Positions 1-8,235 are shown, numbered from the stretch's first letter. The stretch: DNA of 64,000 nt from an uncultured Gemmatimonadota bacterium (GCA_902805735.1 CADCTW010000230.1:18902-82901), one strand, 5' to 3'. Numbers and translations are program-made. Notes: generated by a model not told the origin, from the letters alone.

Positions 1-751
1 CCAGCGAGGCGCCCAGGGCGCACACCGACCGCGCCGACACCTGGCGGGAAATGGCAATGGCGGCGGACGCGCACGCCACCACGAAAAAGGACAGGACCAC
101 GTCCTTGTACACCATCCCCGACCAGACCAGCAGCGTGGGCAGGAACGCCGCCAGGTACCCGGCGACGGCCGCGCGCCGCCTGTCGTAGACCTGCAGGGCC
201 AGGAAGAAGGCCACCACCGCCGCCCCCGCCCCGAAAAGCCCGTTGAGGAGCAGGGGCGCCACGGCCACGCGCCCCGTCAGCGCAAAGACGGCGCCGACCA
301 GATAATAGTAGCCCGGGTCCTTGTCGGTCAGGTGAACCGTGGGCGATCCGCTCCGCCACGCCTCGGCCACGGCCCAGCCGCTCGCCTCCCAGTGGAGGTA
401 GTCCTTCCCCCCCTCCAGCCCCGGCAGCCCCGCGATCATCACGGCCCCCGTGATGAAGAGCGCCGCCACGTACCGCGCGAGGAAGCCCCCCACGAACAGC
501 CGCGTCACGAAGACGCGGTCGCTCGGCGCCAGCAGCACCACCATCCCCGCGCCGAGGGCCATGAACGCCGCGCCGGTGACCACCCCCACCGCGGCGTGGT
601 GCACCCCGCCCACCGCGGCGAACGCCAGCGTCGCCACGAGCGCGGCGGCCCAGAGCACGGCCAGCCAGGCGGGGAGCGCGCCCGGCGCCGGCTCCCGCGC
701 CGCGGGGCCGGCGGCCACCCGGGGCGGACGGGCCGCGTGCGCGTGCGTCAT
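1..751 (-). CDS. GT39-like membrane glycosyltransferase (partial, C-terminus off the left edge)
   Basis: The visible 250 residues start at an ATG whose last two bases overlap the TGA of the upstream glycosyltransferase (ATGA), so translation is probably coupled. After a Pro/Ala-rich N-terminus come hydrophobic stretches near residues 28-47, 55-75, 83-108 and several after 150. A loop at about 116-150 carries YLHWEASGWAVAEAW and then DKDPGYYYLVGAVF at 143-156, the arrangement seen in the first periplasmic loop of GT39/ArnT-type polyprenyl-phosphate-sugar transferases. The protein probably moves a lipid-linked sugar outside the membrane, as the last step of the cluster it belongs to. Acceptor and sugar cannot be read from the sequence. 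An O-antigen ligase or polymerase-like function is the alternative. Confidence 0.72.
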   Translation of the reverse strand, partial: MTHAHAARPPRVAAGPAAREPAPGALPAWLAVLWAAALVATLAFAAVGGVHHAAVGVVTGAAFMALGAGMVVLLAPSDRVFVTRLFVGGFLARYVAALFITGAVMIAGLPGLEGGKDYLHWEASGWAVAEAWRSGSPTVHLTDKDPGYYYLVGAVFALTGRVAVAPLLLNGLFGAGAAVVAFFLALQVYDRRRAAVAGYLAAFLPTLLVWSGMVYKDVVLSFFVVACASAAIAISRQVSARSVCALGASL

Positions 752-1992
752 CCCGCTCCCGCCAGGTGCTCTCGGAACAGCTCGGCGAACTGTGCCGCCG
801 GGTCGCGGGCCATGATCGGCCCGACGAGCGCGAAACCCTCGCGGATCAGCGAGCGCCGCAGGTCGCCGTCGTCCAGCACGCGGCGCAGGCTGCCGGCCAG
901 GGCCCGCGGGTCGCCGGGGGGCACCAGCAGCGCCTGGTGGCCGTCCCGCAGCAGGAAGGGGATCCCGCTGACGGCGCTGGCGACCACCGGAAGGCTGTGC
1001 CCCATCGCCTCGTAGATCACCCGCGGAAAGCCCTCGCTGTACGTGGGGAGCACGAAGATGTCGGCGCGCCGGTAGAAGCCGAAGAGCTCGGCGCCCGAGG
1101 CGACGAACCCGTGGAACGTCACCTGGCCGGCCAGGCCGGCGCGCGCGGCCTGCGCGGCGAGCGCGGCCCGCTCGGGGCCGTCGCCCACGATGTCCAGGAC
1201 CAGGTCCCGCCCCTCGCCCCGCAGCGCCTGGAGCGCCTCCAGCAGCACGGGCACGCCCTTGCGGCGGTTGAGGCCGCCCACGTACAGCAGACGCACCGGG
1301 CTCGCGGCGCAGGTGTCGCCGCGGCGAACCATGTGGGACGGCGTCATCTCCAGGATGGGCGCGGTCTCGTACACCGGCCTTCCCTCGCCACCGTACTTGT
1401 CCAGCAGCGCGCGGCCGGCGGTCAGGCCCAGGGCCGTCGTGCGCATCATCCACCCCTCCCAGCGGGTGAGGAGGAAGCGGTACGGGCGAAAGAGGAGCCC
1501 GCGCACGCCGCGCCACCGGAAGGTGAAGGGGGTGATCTCCTCCCAGTCGTTGGCCAGGTACACCGCGGCGGGACGCCGGAAGAAGAAGTGGTTCACCGTG
1601 TAGGCGACACCACCCTGGTAGCTGGGAACGAACGCGTACACCACGTCCCAGCGGCGGATCCGGCGCACCACGCGCAGGGCGCTGCGGAGGTGGTGCCAGA
1701 GCGAGGGCAGCATCTTCCCCGAGCCGGAGGGCGGGGTGGGGAGCGGCTCCACCCGCACGCGCGGGTCCAGCAGCGGGTCGTCGGTCCTGAACCCCGGGTG
1801 CCCGGGGGTGAGGACGTGCCCGCACACGGTCACCGAGCCGAAGTGGCCGCACAGGCTGCTGGCGAGCTGCCCGTACGGCTTGAAGATACGGTACGCGCTC
1901 CCGTCGTACGAGATGGGGCCGGGGAGGACCAGCGTCACGCCGCGCCCGCTGGCGGAGTGGACGGGGCCGGCCGGCGCCGGCGGCGCGCTCAC
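748..1992 (-). CDS. GT4-family glycosyltransferase
   Basis: A 414-residue GT-B fold retaining glycosyltransferase. The second Rossmann half has LLYVGGLNRRKG, LDIVGDGPER and VTFHGF, then the EX7E nucleotide-sugar motif with E320 and E328 (EGFPRVIYE), followed by PVVASAVSG and LLVPPGDP, all typical of GT4. The start is taken as the GTG that overlaps the TGA of the upstream phosphodiesterase gene (GTGA). The same frame is open much further upstream, but that extension reads as low-complexity shadow of the neighbouring gene. It is the third gene of a four-gene coupled minus-strand operon with a nucleotidyltransferase, a phosphodiesterase and a GT39-like enzyme, so it likely adds a hexose to a lipid-linked or surface glycan in the cytoplasm. 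Substrate unknown. Confidence 0.88.
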   Translation of the reverse strand: MSAPPAPAGPVHSASGRGVTLVLPGPISYDGSAYRIFKPYGQLASSLCGHFGSVTVCGHVLTPGHPGFRTDDPLLDPRVRVEPLPTPPSGSGKMLPSLWHHLRSALRVVRRIRRWDVVYAFVPSYQGGVAYTVNHFFFRRPAAVYLANDWEEITPFTFRWRGVRGLLFRPYRFLLTRWEGWMMRTTALGLTAGRALLDKYGGEGRPVYETAPILEMTPSHMVRRGDTCAASPVRLLYVGGLNRRKGVPVLLEALQALRGEGRDLVLDIVGDGPERAALAAQAARAGLAGQVTFHGFVASGAELFGFYRRADIFVLPTYSEGFPRVIYEAMGHSLPVVASAVSGIPFLLRDGHQALLVPPGDPRALAGSLRRVLDDGDLRRSLIREGFALVGPIMARDPAAQFAELFREHLAGAG

Positions 1993-3110
1993 CGGAGCAC
2001 CTGCGCCTGGCGCATGGCCCGGCGCAGCTCGCCGTACACGGCGGTGGTGCGGAAGCTGGGCCGCGGCAGGTCCTCCGAGGAGAGGAACACCGCCTGCTGG
2101 CTGGGAAGCGCCGGATGGTACCCGTGCAGCCCCTTCCCCGTGCCGCGGCCCAGGAAGCTGGGCGAGATCCCCAGCCCCTCGTCCACCACCCAGATCAGGT
2201 CGCCGAAGGCGCGCGAGGTCACGCCGTACTCGCTCCGCTCCTCCTCGGCGACGAGCGCCCCGTGGCGCTCCTCGGCCAGGTGCGCCGCCATCTCGCTCCT
2301 GAGCCCCGGGTCCGGCACCCAGAAGCGCGCCAGGGTCGCGTCCAGGAAGTACATGTACCGGTCCGGCCGCGGCCGGCCGAAGTGCCGCTCCACCCGCATG
2401 TCGTAGGGGCCCCGCACGTTGGCGGCGCCGTGGTCCGAGACCACCGCCACGTAGCCGTCCGGGTTGGCCTGGCGGAACGCCGCGACCAGCTCGCCCAGCC
2501 ACGCGCGGTAGTCCTCGATCCGCGCCAGGAACTCGGGCGACCCCACTCCGGTGGAATGGACCAGCGAGTCGAGGTCGGGAAGCGACAGGAACAACCCCTC
2601 CCCGGGGCGCACCGCGGCGAGCGCGCGCTCCACCAGCACCCGGTCCCGGCCGGGCGGCCGCACGTTCCGCAGCCGCGAGTGCAGCACCAGGGTGCCCCGG
2701 AACCCGGGGGAGCTCAGCAGGGTGGGGTGGGGAAACGACGGGTCGAACGGATAGCTCCCCGTGGGCTCGAACGCGCCCAGGTACGAAAAGGGGATGTTGC
2801 CCGTGTACCCCGCCACCCGCGAAAGCGCGCGGTGCGCCGCCCGGTCCAGGTAATACGCGTGGCGGAGCGGCGACAGCAGCCGCAGGGCCGGCGCCCACCC
2901 GCGCAGCCACGAGTTTCCCGGATTGTAGTTGAAGATGTTCAGGAAGCCGAGCTCGTCGGGGGTCATCCCCGCGAACAGCTCGGCCACCAGGTTCACGCTG
3001 TACCCGAACCCCGGACGCACCGAGGCGCGCCCCGGCAGCTCGGGCAGAAACCGCTCCGGCAGGTACGAGAACGGCAGGCAGTCGATGAAGACGATCAGGC
3101 TCGGCCGCAC
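1989..3110 (-). CDS. alkaline-phosphatase-fold phosphodiesterase/sulfatase-like protein
   Basis: A 373-residue protein with the metal-site pattern of type I phosphodiesterase/nucleotide pyrophosphatase relatives: an Asp at residue 10 (LIVFIDCLP), a central DLDSLVHSTG, the SDHG signature at 225-228 and a late His pair (HGYH, about 329-332). No signal peptide or membrane segment is evident, so it probably acts in the cytoplasm or at the inner membrane face. The chosen start is a GTG inside the end of the upstream gene, preceded by a GGAGGAG; the frame is open for 91 further codons upstream, but those are arginine/proline-rich and unlike the family. Neighbouring glycosyltransferases suggest it processes a nucleotide-sugar or phospho-glycan. 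Phosphopentomutase-like or phosphoglycerol-transferring activities are also possible. Confidence 0.72.
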   Translation of the reverse strand: MRPSLIVFIDCLPFSYLPERFLPELPGRASVRPGFGYSVNLVAELFAGMTPDELGFLNIFNYNPGNSWLRGWAPALRLLSPLRHAYYLDRAAHRALSRVAGYTGNIPFSYLGAFEPTGSYPFDPSFPHPTLLSSPGFRGTLVLHSRLRNVRPPGRDRVLVERALAAVRPGEGLFLSLPDLDSLVHSTGVGSPEFLARIEDYRAWLGELVAAFRQANPDGYVAVVSDHGAANVRGPYDMRVERHFGRPRPDRYMYFLDATLARFWVPDPGLRSEMAAHLAEERHGALVAEEERSEYGVTSRAFGDLIWVVDEGLGISPSFLGRGTGKGLHGYHPALPSQQAVFLSSEDLPRPSFRTTAVYGELRRAMRQAQVLR

Positions 3111-4381
3111 GACTCCTCCAGAACCGAGTAGAGATACGCGCGCCGCGGCCCGAACCAGCGACTGCTTCCGACCAGGTAGTCCACGTACCCGCGCCGCGCC
3201 GCCAGGAACCGGTCCACGTCGCTCCCGCCCCGCGGACGGAAGCCGGGCCAGAGCCTCGCCAGCGAGCGGTCGGCGAGATCCAGGCTCGCCGCCGCGCCGC
3301 GGCCGTGGAGCAGGGCGGAGAGGGCGGCGTTCAGATTCAGCAGGAAGCCCAGCTGCTCCGGGCGCTTGGCCCGGAGCAGCCACGGGATCGCGCGGTGCGG
3401 CCGCGCCACCGCCCCGGTGCGCACCGCCAGGTACGCCTCGTAGGCCCGCCTGCGCGGCGTCTCAACCGGCCACAGCCGCCGCCCCTGGGCCACGGCCGCG
3501 CGGGCGATCTCCACGTCCGAAGCGGCGGCGGAAAGCGACAGCAGCATGCGCAGCCCGGCGCGGAACGCCTCCAGCACCTCCAGGTGAAGCTGCGGGGGCT
3601 CCTGCTGGAAGCGCAGGCGGAGCTTCCCCTCCAGGCTGCGCTCCAGCAGCTCCGCCGAGCCCGGCGCGAAGTACCGGGCCAGCGGCGGCCGGGCGGCCTC
3701 GGCGCGCCAGGCGCGCACCCGCTTTTGGAAGGTGGGGATCATCACGCCCGCGTGGGGCAGCAGCCAGGTGGTGAGGTCCAGCGCCTGCCTCGCCCAGGTG
3801 TAGCGCGCCGTCCGCGCGTCTTCCGGCGTGCCCGCGCCCCGTACCAGGGCGGCCGGGACGCGGAAGACCATCTCCCAGAGCCGGTGGATGGGCACCTCGT
3901 TGAGCTGCCGCAGGTCGATGCTGCGGGCGTCCAGCGCGGGGAGCTCCCCGCGCACGTCGGCGCCGAGCAGGGTGCGGCCGGTCGCGCGGACGTCCCAGCA
4001 GCGAAAGGTGGGCGGGTGGCGCCGCAGCCGCTCCAGGGTGGTGAGGCTGGCGTCCAGGTGAAAGAGCCGCGGCCCGGCACGGTTCACACGCTCCTCCACC
4101 GCCCTCAGGGCCCGTGCGGCGCCCGCCCAGCCTGCGCCGCCGGGCGGGGCATCCCCCACCACGTACATCTCGATGTCGCTGCCGAGCTGCACCTGCCCCG
4201 CTCCGTCGCGCCACCAGGTGAGCTCCCCGCGCGAAGCGCTGCCGTGCAGCAGCACCGAGTGCGGGCGGAGGGCGGCCAGGATCCGCACCGTCTCGTCCAG
4301 GAGCGCCCTCACCTCCGGAGGATATCCGTATTCCCGGCAGAGCGAATCTACGGCCGTCCCGGTGGAGGTGTCCGCGTCCAT
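3095..4381 (-). CDS. nucleotidyltransferase-domain protein
   Basis: A 428-residue protein whose first 75 residues carry the pol-beta-type nucleotidyltransferase signature: GSASRGE at 47-53 and SDIEMYVV at 68-75, giving the DxE pair D69/E71. The remaining ~350 residues are helical and rich in Arg/Leu, without a recognised domain. ATG 4381 is preferred because GGGAAC lies just upstream and the catalytic motif then falls at the usual place; an in-frame ATG at 4510 would add 43 unlikely residues. It is the first gene of the minus-strand operon leading to a phosphodiesterase and two glycosyltransferases. It could activate a sugar or alditol or nucleotidylate a partner; the sequence does not decide. 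Confidence 0.72.
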   Translation of the reverse strand: MDADTSTGTAVDSLCREYGYPPEVRALLDETVRILAALRPHSVLLHGSASRGELTWWRDGAGQVQLGSDIEMYVVGDAPPGGAGWAGAARALRAVEERVNRAGPRLFHLDASLTTLERLRRHPPTFRCWDVRATGRTLLGADVRGELPALDARSIDLRQLNEVPIHRLWEMVFRVPAALVRGAGTPEDARTARYTWARQALDLTTWLLPHAGVMIPTFQKRVRAWRAEAARPPLARYFAPGSAELLERSLEGKLRLRFQQEPPQLHLEVLEAFRAGLRMLLSLSAAASDVEIARAAVAQGRRLWPVETPRRRAYEAYLAVRTGAVARPHRAIPWLLRAKRPEQLGFLLNLNAALSALLHGRGAAASLDLADRSLARLWPGFRPRGGSDVDRFLAARRGYVDYLVGSSRWFGPRRAYLYSVLEESCGRA

Positions 4382-4727
4382 CGCCCGTTCCCGGTCAGCG
4401 GGGGCCGTGCCGGCGAGGCGGCGCGGCATCGGCCCATTCCTGGTTGCGCGGCAGCCTTCCGGAAGCCGCGAGAGCAGGACCGCGCGGGGATTCAACAAGT
4501 TAGAGAACAATATCTTAGCCCCGCAAGCCCCGGCAGCGCAGCGGCCTCACGCGGTGCGGGTAAGCGCAGACGGCAGGCTCTGGACTCTTTGTGTCTCTGT
4601 GTCTCTGTGTCTCTGTGTCTCTGTGTCTCTGTGTCTCTGTGTGAGATCATTTTGTCCTGTAGCGTACGGCGGCACGGCCGTTGCCTGTTGGCGGCACATG
4701 CTACTACGCGCCCAGCCGATCCAGGCG
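4382..4727. other. intergenic region between divergent genes, with 8-bp tandem repeat
   Basis: This 346-bp stretch separates the minus-strand nucleotidyltransferase from the plus-strand small membrane gene. It holds the tandem array at 4591-4645 and an AT-richer patch at 4496-4518. No promoter with both elements at good spacing could be assigned on either strand. The region is open in several frames but those translations are repeat-derived. Confidence 0.5.
4591..4645. repeat. (GTGTCTCT)6 tandem array ending GTGTGAG
   Basis: Six head-to-tail copies of GTGTCTCT run from 4591 to 4638 and close with GTGTGAG, the terminus of the dispersed 64-bp palindrome family in this window. It looks like a right arm of that palindrome expanded by slippage. 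Confidence 0.9.
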
Positions 4728-4880
4728 ATGGACGAATACGACGAGCCGGAGGTGCACCGGCGCGTGGACGACGACATGCTCGAAGACGGGCTCGTGATGC
4801 GGGCCGCGTGGGCGTGGGCGCTGTTCGCGCTGGGGCTTGCCGTTGCCATCGGGCTCTTTTTCGTCTACACTCCCCGCTGA
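4728..4880 (+). CDS. small single-pass membrane protein
   Basis: A 50-residue protein with an acidic N-terminus (MDEYDEPEVHRRVDDD) and one hydrophobic segment (about residues 26-46, AWAWALFALGLAVAIGLFFV), ending in YTPR. ATG 4728 has only a weak AGG upstream; an in-frame ATG at 4698 would add ten residues. It ends 56 bases before thrS on the same strand and may be co-transcribed with it. No family recognised. The composition, far from random shadow ORFs, and the clean transmembrane helix support a real gene. Confidence 0.55.
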   Translation: MDEYDEPEVHRRVDDDMLEDGLVMRAAWAWALFALGLAVAIGLFFVYTPR

Positions 4881-4936
4881 AATCCGCCCGGCCACCGGCC
4901 GGGCGGCCTCCATCCCATAGCATCGCAGAGCAGTCC

Positions 4937-6871
4937 GTGGATACGGTCAAGGTTTCCCTCCCCGACGGGTCCGTGCGTGAAGTGCCGCGCGGGGCCCCCG
5001 TGCGCGCCGTGGCCGAGGCCATCGGCCCGCGCCTGGCCAAGGCCGCCGTCGCCGCCCGGGTGGACGGCGAAGTGGTGGACCTGGTGCGCCCCCTCGATGC
5101 CGACGCCGCCGTCCAGATCCTCACGGAGAAGGACGCCGACGCCCTGGGCGTGCTGCGCCATTCGGCCGCCCACATCCTGGCCACCGCCGTGCGCCGCGTG
5201 CGGCCCGACGCCGGCATCGGCTTCGGGCCGGCCATCGACAACGGCTTCTACTACGACTTCCAGGTCGACCCCCCCTTCACCCCCGAGGAGCTGGAGCGCA
5301 TCGAGGGGGAGATGGCCAAGGTCGCCACCGCCGACGACCCCTTCGAGCGCCGCGAGGTGACGCGGGACGAGGCGCGCGAGCTGTTCGCGGACGACCCGCT
5401 CAAGCTGGAGCGGCTGGAGGAGCTGGGCGACGACGAGACGATCAGCGTGTACCGCAACGGCCCCTTCCTGGACCTGTGCCGCGGCCCGCACGTCCCCACC
5501 ACGGGGCGCCTCAAGCACTTCAAGCTCCTCAACATCGCCGGCGCGTACTGGCGCGGCGACGAGAAGCGGCAGATGCTGCAGCGCATCTACGGCACGGCCT
5601 TCTTTGGCAAGGACGAGCTGGCACAGCACCTCCACCAGCTGGAGGAGGCCAAGCGGCGCGACCACCGGCGGCTGGGGAAGGAGCTGGAGCTCTTCATGTT
5701 CCACCCCGCGGCCCCGGGGTCGGCGTTCTGGACGGAGCGCGGCACCACCATCTACCAGACGCTCAACGAGTACATGCGCGAGCTGCAGCTCCGCAGCGGC
5801 TACGGCGAGGTGAAGACGCCCCTCCTCTTCAACAAGTCGCTGTGGGAGGTGAGCGGGCACTGGGGCAAGTACCGCGAGAACATGTTCCTGGTGCTGGACG
5901 CGGAGTCGGGCGAGCACGACTTCTCGCTGAAGCCCATGAACTGCCCGTCGCACCACCTGCTGTACGCGGCCAAGAAGCACTCGTACCGCGAGCTGCCCAT
6001 CCGCTACTGCACCTTCGACGTGCTCCACCGCAACGAGGTGTCCGGCGCGCTGAGCGGGCTCACGCGGGTGCGGCAGTTCCAGCAGGACGACTCGCACATC
6101 TACCTGGCCGAGTCGCAGATCGAGGACGAGGTGAAGCGGCTGGTGGCGCTGATCCAGGAGGTGTACGGCACCTTCGGGCTCACGGCCACGGCCAAGTTCG
6201 CCACGCGCCCCGAGCAGCGCATCGGCGACGACGCCATGTGGGACCGGGCGGAGAACGCGCTGCTGGTGGCGCTGGAGTCCACGGGGCTCCCGTACGAGCT
6301 GAAGCCGGGCGACGGCGCCTTCTACGGCCCCAAGATCGACTTCGACGTGCGCGACTCCATCGGCCGGAGCTGGCAGCTCGGCACCATCCAGCTGGACTAC
6401 GCGGCGCCGGAGCGCTTCGATCTGAGCTACGTGGGCGAAGACAACCAGGCGCACCGCCCGGTGGTGATCCACCGCGCCATCTGCGGCTCGTTCGAGCGCT
6501 TCATCGCCATCCTGATCGAGCACTTCGCGGGCGCCTTCCCCGTGTGGCTGGCCCCCGTGCAGGTGGTGGTCGTCCCCATCTCCGACGACCAGGCCGCCTC
6601 CGCGCGCCAGTACGGCGACGAGCTGCGGGCCGCGGGCGTGCGCGTGCACGTGGACGACCGCAACGAGACGCTCAACTACCGCATCCGCGAGGCGGAGACG
6701 GCCAAGGTGCCGTACATGGCCGTGATCGGCGGGCGCGAGGCGGAGGGGGGCACGGTGGCCGTGCGGGTGCGCGGGGCCGGGCGCAAGCAGGAGATCGTGG
6801 AGCGCGGGGTGCTTGCGGACCGCATCCGGGAGCAGGCGCGCACACGCACGCTGCAGGTGGGGTTCGAGTAA
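4937..6871 (+). CDS. thrS: threonine--tRNA ligase
   Basis: ThrRS charges tRNA-Thr in the cytoplasm. The 644-residue product has the full family layout: TGS domain (about 1-62), editing domain with HSAAH (H75, H79) and CRGPH (C181, H185), class II catalytic core with motif 2 (RNEVSGALSGLTRVRQF), zinc ligand C336 in MNCPSHH with later His in DDSH and VIHRAICGSF (motif 3), and an anticodon-binding domain from about 540. The start is GTG 4937: no in-frame ATG exists nearby and the length then matches the usual ~640. It heads the thrS-infC-rpmI-rplT-pheS-pheT order known from Escherichia coli, but a 245-bp inverted-repeat element and a promoter separate it from infC. Confidence 0.97.
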   Translation: MDTVKVSLPDGSVREVPRGAPVRAVAEAIGPRLAKAAVAARVDGEVVDLVRPLDADAAVQILTEKDADALGVLRHSAAHILATAVRRVRPDAGIGFGPAIDNGFYYDFQVDPPFTPEELERIEGEMAKVATADDPFERREVTRDEARELFADDPLKLERLEELGDDETISVYRNGPFLDLCRGPHVPTTGRLKHFKLLNIAGAYWRGDEKRQMLQRIYGTAFFGKDELAQHLHQLEEAKRRDHRRLGKELELFMFHPAAPGSAFWTERGTTIYQTLNEYMRELQLRSGYGEVKTPLLFNKSLWEVSGHWGKYRENMFLVLDAESGEHDFSLKPMNCPSHHLLYAAKKHSYRELPIRYCTFDVLHRNEVSGALSGLTRVRQFQQDDSHIYLAESQIEDEVKRLVALIQEVYGTFGLTATAKFATRPEQRIGDDAMWDRAENALLVALESTGLPYELKPGDGAFYGPKIDFDVRDSIGRSWQLGTIQLDYAAPERFDLSYVGEDNQAHRPVVIHRAICGSFERFIAILIEHFAGAFPVWLAPVQVVVVPISDDQAASARQYGDELRAAGVRVHVDDRNETLNYRIREAETAKVPYMAVIGGREAEGGTVAVRVRGAGRKQEIVERGVLADRIREQARTRTLQVGFE

Positions 6872-7116
6872 GGGCGGCCCTCACCCGGCAGCTTACAGCT
6901 GCCACCCTCTCCCAGTAACTGCCCTGGGAGAGGGGACTACGTCGTGCGCGGCGAGCGGCGACCCAGCACGCCGAGAGGGCAGGCGCGACGAATCGCGCCC
7001 CTGCCAATCCATGCGCGGCGAGCGGGCCCCCGCGGCACCGCTCGCGAAGTAGTCCCCTCTCCCACGCTGTTTGTGGGAGAGGGTGGCAGCTGTAAGCTGC
7101 CGGGTGAGGGCCGCCC
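6872..7116. repeat. long inverted-repeat element, copy 1
   Basis: The ends are inverted copies of about 40 bp: 6872-6913 (GGGCGGCCCTCACCCGGCAG, then CTTACAGCTGCCACCCTCTC) matches the reverse complement of 7075-7116. A second inverted pair, GGGGACTAC (about 6936) and GTAGTCCCC (about 7048), lies inside. The central ~110 bp has no gene. Related copies are at about 19669-19829 and 42265-42613. No transposase gene is inside, so it is MITE-like or a structured intergenic element. It begins one base after the thrS stop and could fold at the mRNA 3' end. Confidence 0.9.
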
Positions 7117-7121
7117 CGCCG

Positions 7122-7150
7122 TTGACAGGTCCGTCGTCACCTGATAGATT
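7122..7150 (+). promoter_or_regulatory. sigma70-type promoter for infC-rpmI-rplT
   Basis: TTGACA at 7122-7127 matches the -35 consensus exactly, followed by a 17-base spacer and TAGATT at 7145-7150 as -10. Transcription would start near 7157, giving a leader of about 200 bases before infC. It lies directly after the inverted-repeat element. Confidence 0.75.
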
Positions 7151-7296
7151 CTGCCGTTCAATGCTGGACAAGCGGGGGCCGGCAGGCCCTCCACCTTTCG
7201 GCTTCGTTCCCTTGCAGGGGCGAATGCTGCCGGGTCCGCGCATCGCGCCTCGCCCAACTCGTGCCTCCACCGGAGCACGGAGTGCGTGTGCGCGTG

Positions 7297-7329
7297 GACG
7301 GATCTGAGCGTTTCAGATCCGTCTTTTTT
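7297..7329 (+). terminator. intrinsic terminator/attenuator in the infC leader
   Basis: GACGGATCTGA (7297-7307) and TCAGATCCGTC (7313-7323) form a perfect 11-bp stem with loop GCGTT, followed at once by six T. This is a textbook Rho-independent terminator located between the promoter at 7122 and infC at 7356, so it must be read through or antiterminated for infC expression. In Bacillus the infC-rpmI-rplT leader is attenuated by ribosomal protein L20; a similar control here is an inference. It could also end thrS transcripts. Confidence 0.85.
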
Positions 7330-7342
7330 GTTTCCCCGATTC

Positions 7343-7358
7343 GGAGAGCGGCACCATC
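7343..7358 (+). promoter_or_regulatory. infC Shine-Dalgarno and AUC start
   Basis: GGAGAG at 7343-7348 is spaced seven bases before ATC at 7356-7358, in frame with infC. The next candidate, GTG 7368, lacks a well-placed Shine-Dalgarno. Use of a rare AUU/AUC/AUA start is the known device by which IF3 represses its own translation. Confidence 0.6.
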
Positions 7359-8036
7359 CAAGAGAAAGTGCGGGTGAATCGGCAGATCCGTATCAGCCCC
7401 GTCCGGGTGATCAGCCCGGAAGGCGAGCAGCTCGGGATCCTGCCGATCGAACGGGCGCAGGAGATCGCGGAAGAGCAGGGGCTGGACCTGGTGGAAGTCG
7501 CACCGCTGGCCCGGCCGCCGGTCTGCCGCATCATGGACTACGGCAAGTTCAAGTACGAGGAGCAGCGCCAGCAGCGCGAGGCGCGCAAGAAGCAGCACCA
7601 CGTACAGATCAAAGAAGTCAAGATGCGTCCCGGGATCGAGGACCACGACTATGACTTCAAGCTGCGCCACGCCCGCCGCTTCCTCGAAGAGGGGAACAAG
7701 GTCAAGCTGACCATGATGTTCCGCGGCCGCCAGATGGCGCACCCCGAGTTCGGCCGGCAGGTGCTGGACCGGGTGTCGCAGGCCGTACAGGACATCAGCA
7801 AGGTAGAGTCGCACCCGATGATGGAAGGGCGCAGCATGGTGATGATGCTCGCGCCGCTCAAGATGCCCACGCCGCCCTCCGGTGGCGGTTCTGACCGGCC
7901 CGCCCCCACGAACGACGGGGGGGGCGCACGCCCCGCACCCGCGTCCGCGGGTGCGCCTCAACGGCCCGCCCCGGCAACGGTGCGGGCTCCCGAACGGCCC
8001 GCGCCGCCCGCGGCGGGGTCGCAAGAAAGGAAGTAA
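7356..8036 (+). CDS. infC: translation initiation factor IF-3
   Basis: IF3 binds the 30S subunit, prevents premature 50S joining and proofreads the start codon. The N domain ([15 protein letters not shown] through [14 protein letters not shown]) and C domain ([17 protein letters not shown] to [12 protein letters not shown]) are intact. The start is called at ATC 7356 because of the GGAGAG upstream and because rare start codons are a hallmark of infC; GTG 7368 is the alternative and removes four residues. After about residue 168 there is a Pro/Ala-rich tail of roughly 58 residues that ordinary ~175-residue IF3 lacks. rpmI follows after four bases. Expression is likely under the leader attenuator at 7297-7329. 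Confidence 0.95.
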   Translation: MQEKVRVNRQIRISPVRVISPEGEQLGILPIERAQEIAEEQGLDLVEVAPLARPPVCRIMDYGKFKYEEQRQQREARKKQHHVQIKEVKMRPGIEDHDYDFKLRHARRFLEEGNKVKLTMMFRGRQMAHPEFGRQVLDRVSQAVQDISKVESHPMMEGRSMVMMLAPLKMPTPPSGGGSDRPAPTNDGGGARPAPASAGAPQRPAPATVRAPERPAPPAAGSQERK

Positions 8037-8040
8037 TCCG

Positions 8041-8235
8041 ATGCCGAAGATGAAGACTCACCGGGGTGCGGCGAAGCGCTTCAAGGTCACGGCCAAGGGC
8101 CGCGTGAAGCGTGGCAGCGCCATGCACAGCCACATCCTCACCAAGAAGTCGCCGAAGCGGAAGCGGAACCTGCGCGGCACCACCATGCTCGCCAAGCCGG
8201 ACGAGAAGCGCGTGAAGCGCCTCCTCCTGGCCTGA
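8041..8235 (+). CDS. rpmI: 50S ribosomal protein L35
   Basis: The 64-residue product starts [20 protein letters not shown] and contains the conserved RNLRGTTML block near the end; length and basic composition match bL35. The start follows AAGGAAG with good spacing and lies four bases after the infC stop, so both are on one transcript. It sits between infC and rplT as in most bacteria and is assembled into the large subunit. Confidence 0.97.
   Translation: MPKMKTHRGAAKRFKVTAKGRVKRGSAMHSHILTKKSPKRKRNLRGTTMLAKPDEKRVKRLLLA

Noticed and set aside
1993..2910. N-terminal fusion of 306 residues to the GT4 protein
   Set aside because: This part is an out-of-frame shadow of the phosphodiesterase gene; the GTGA overlap gives a clean start.
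4591..4645. Possible CRISPR array
   Set aside because: The units are 8 bp with no spacers; it is simple tandem repetition.
3305..4936. Continuous upstream extension of the thrS frame
   Set aside because: The extension translates antisense nucleotidyltransferase sequence and the 8-bp repeat; thrS has a normal N-terminus at GTG 4937.
7157..7355. T-box or other amino-acid riboswitch upstream of infC
   Set aside because: No T-box core sequence was seen; the only clear structure is the terminator stem.
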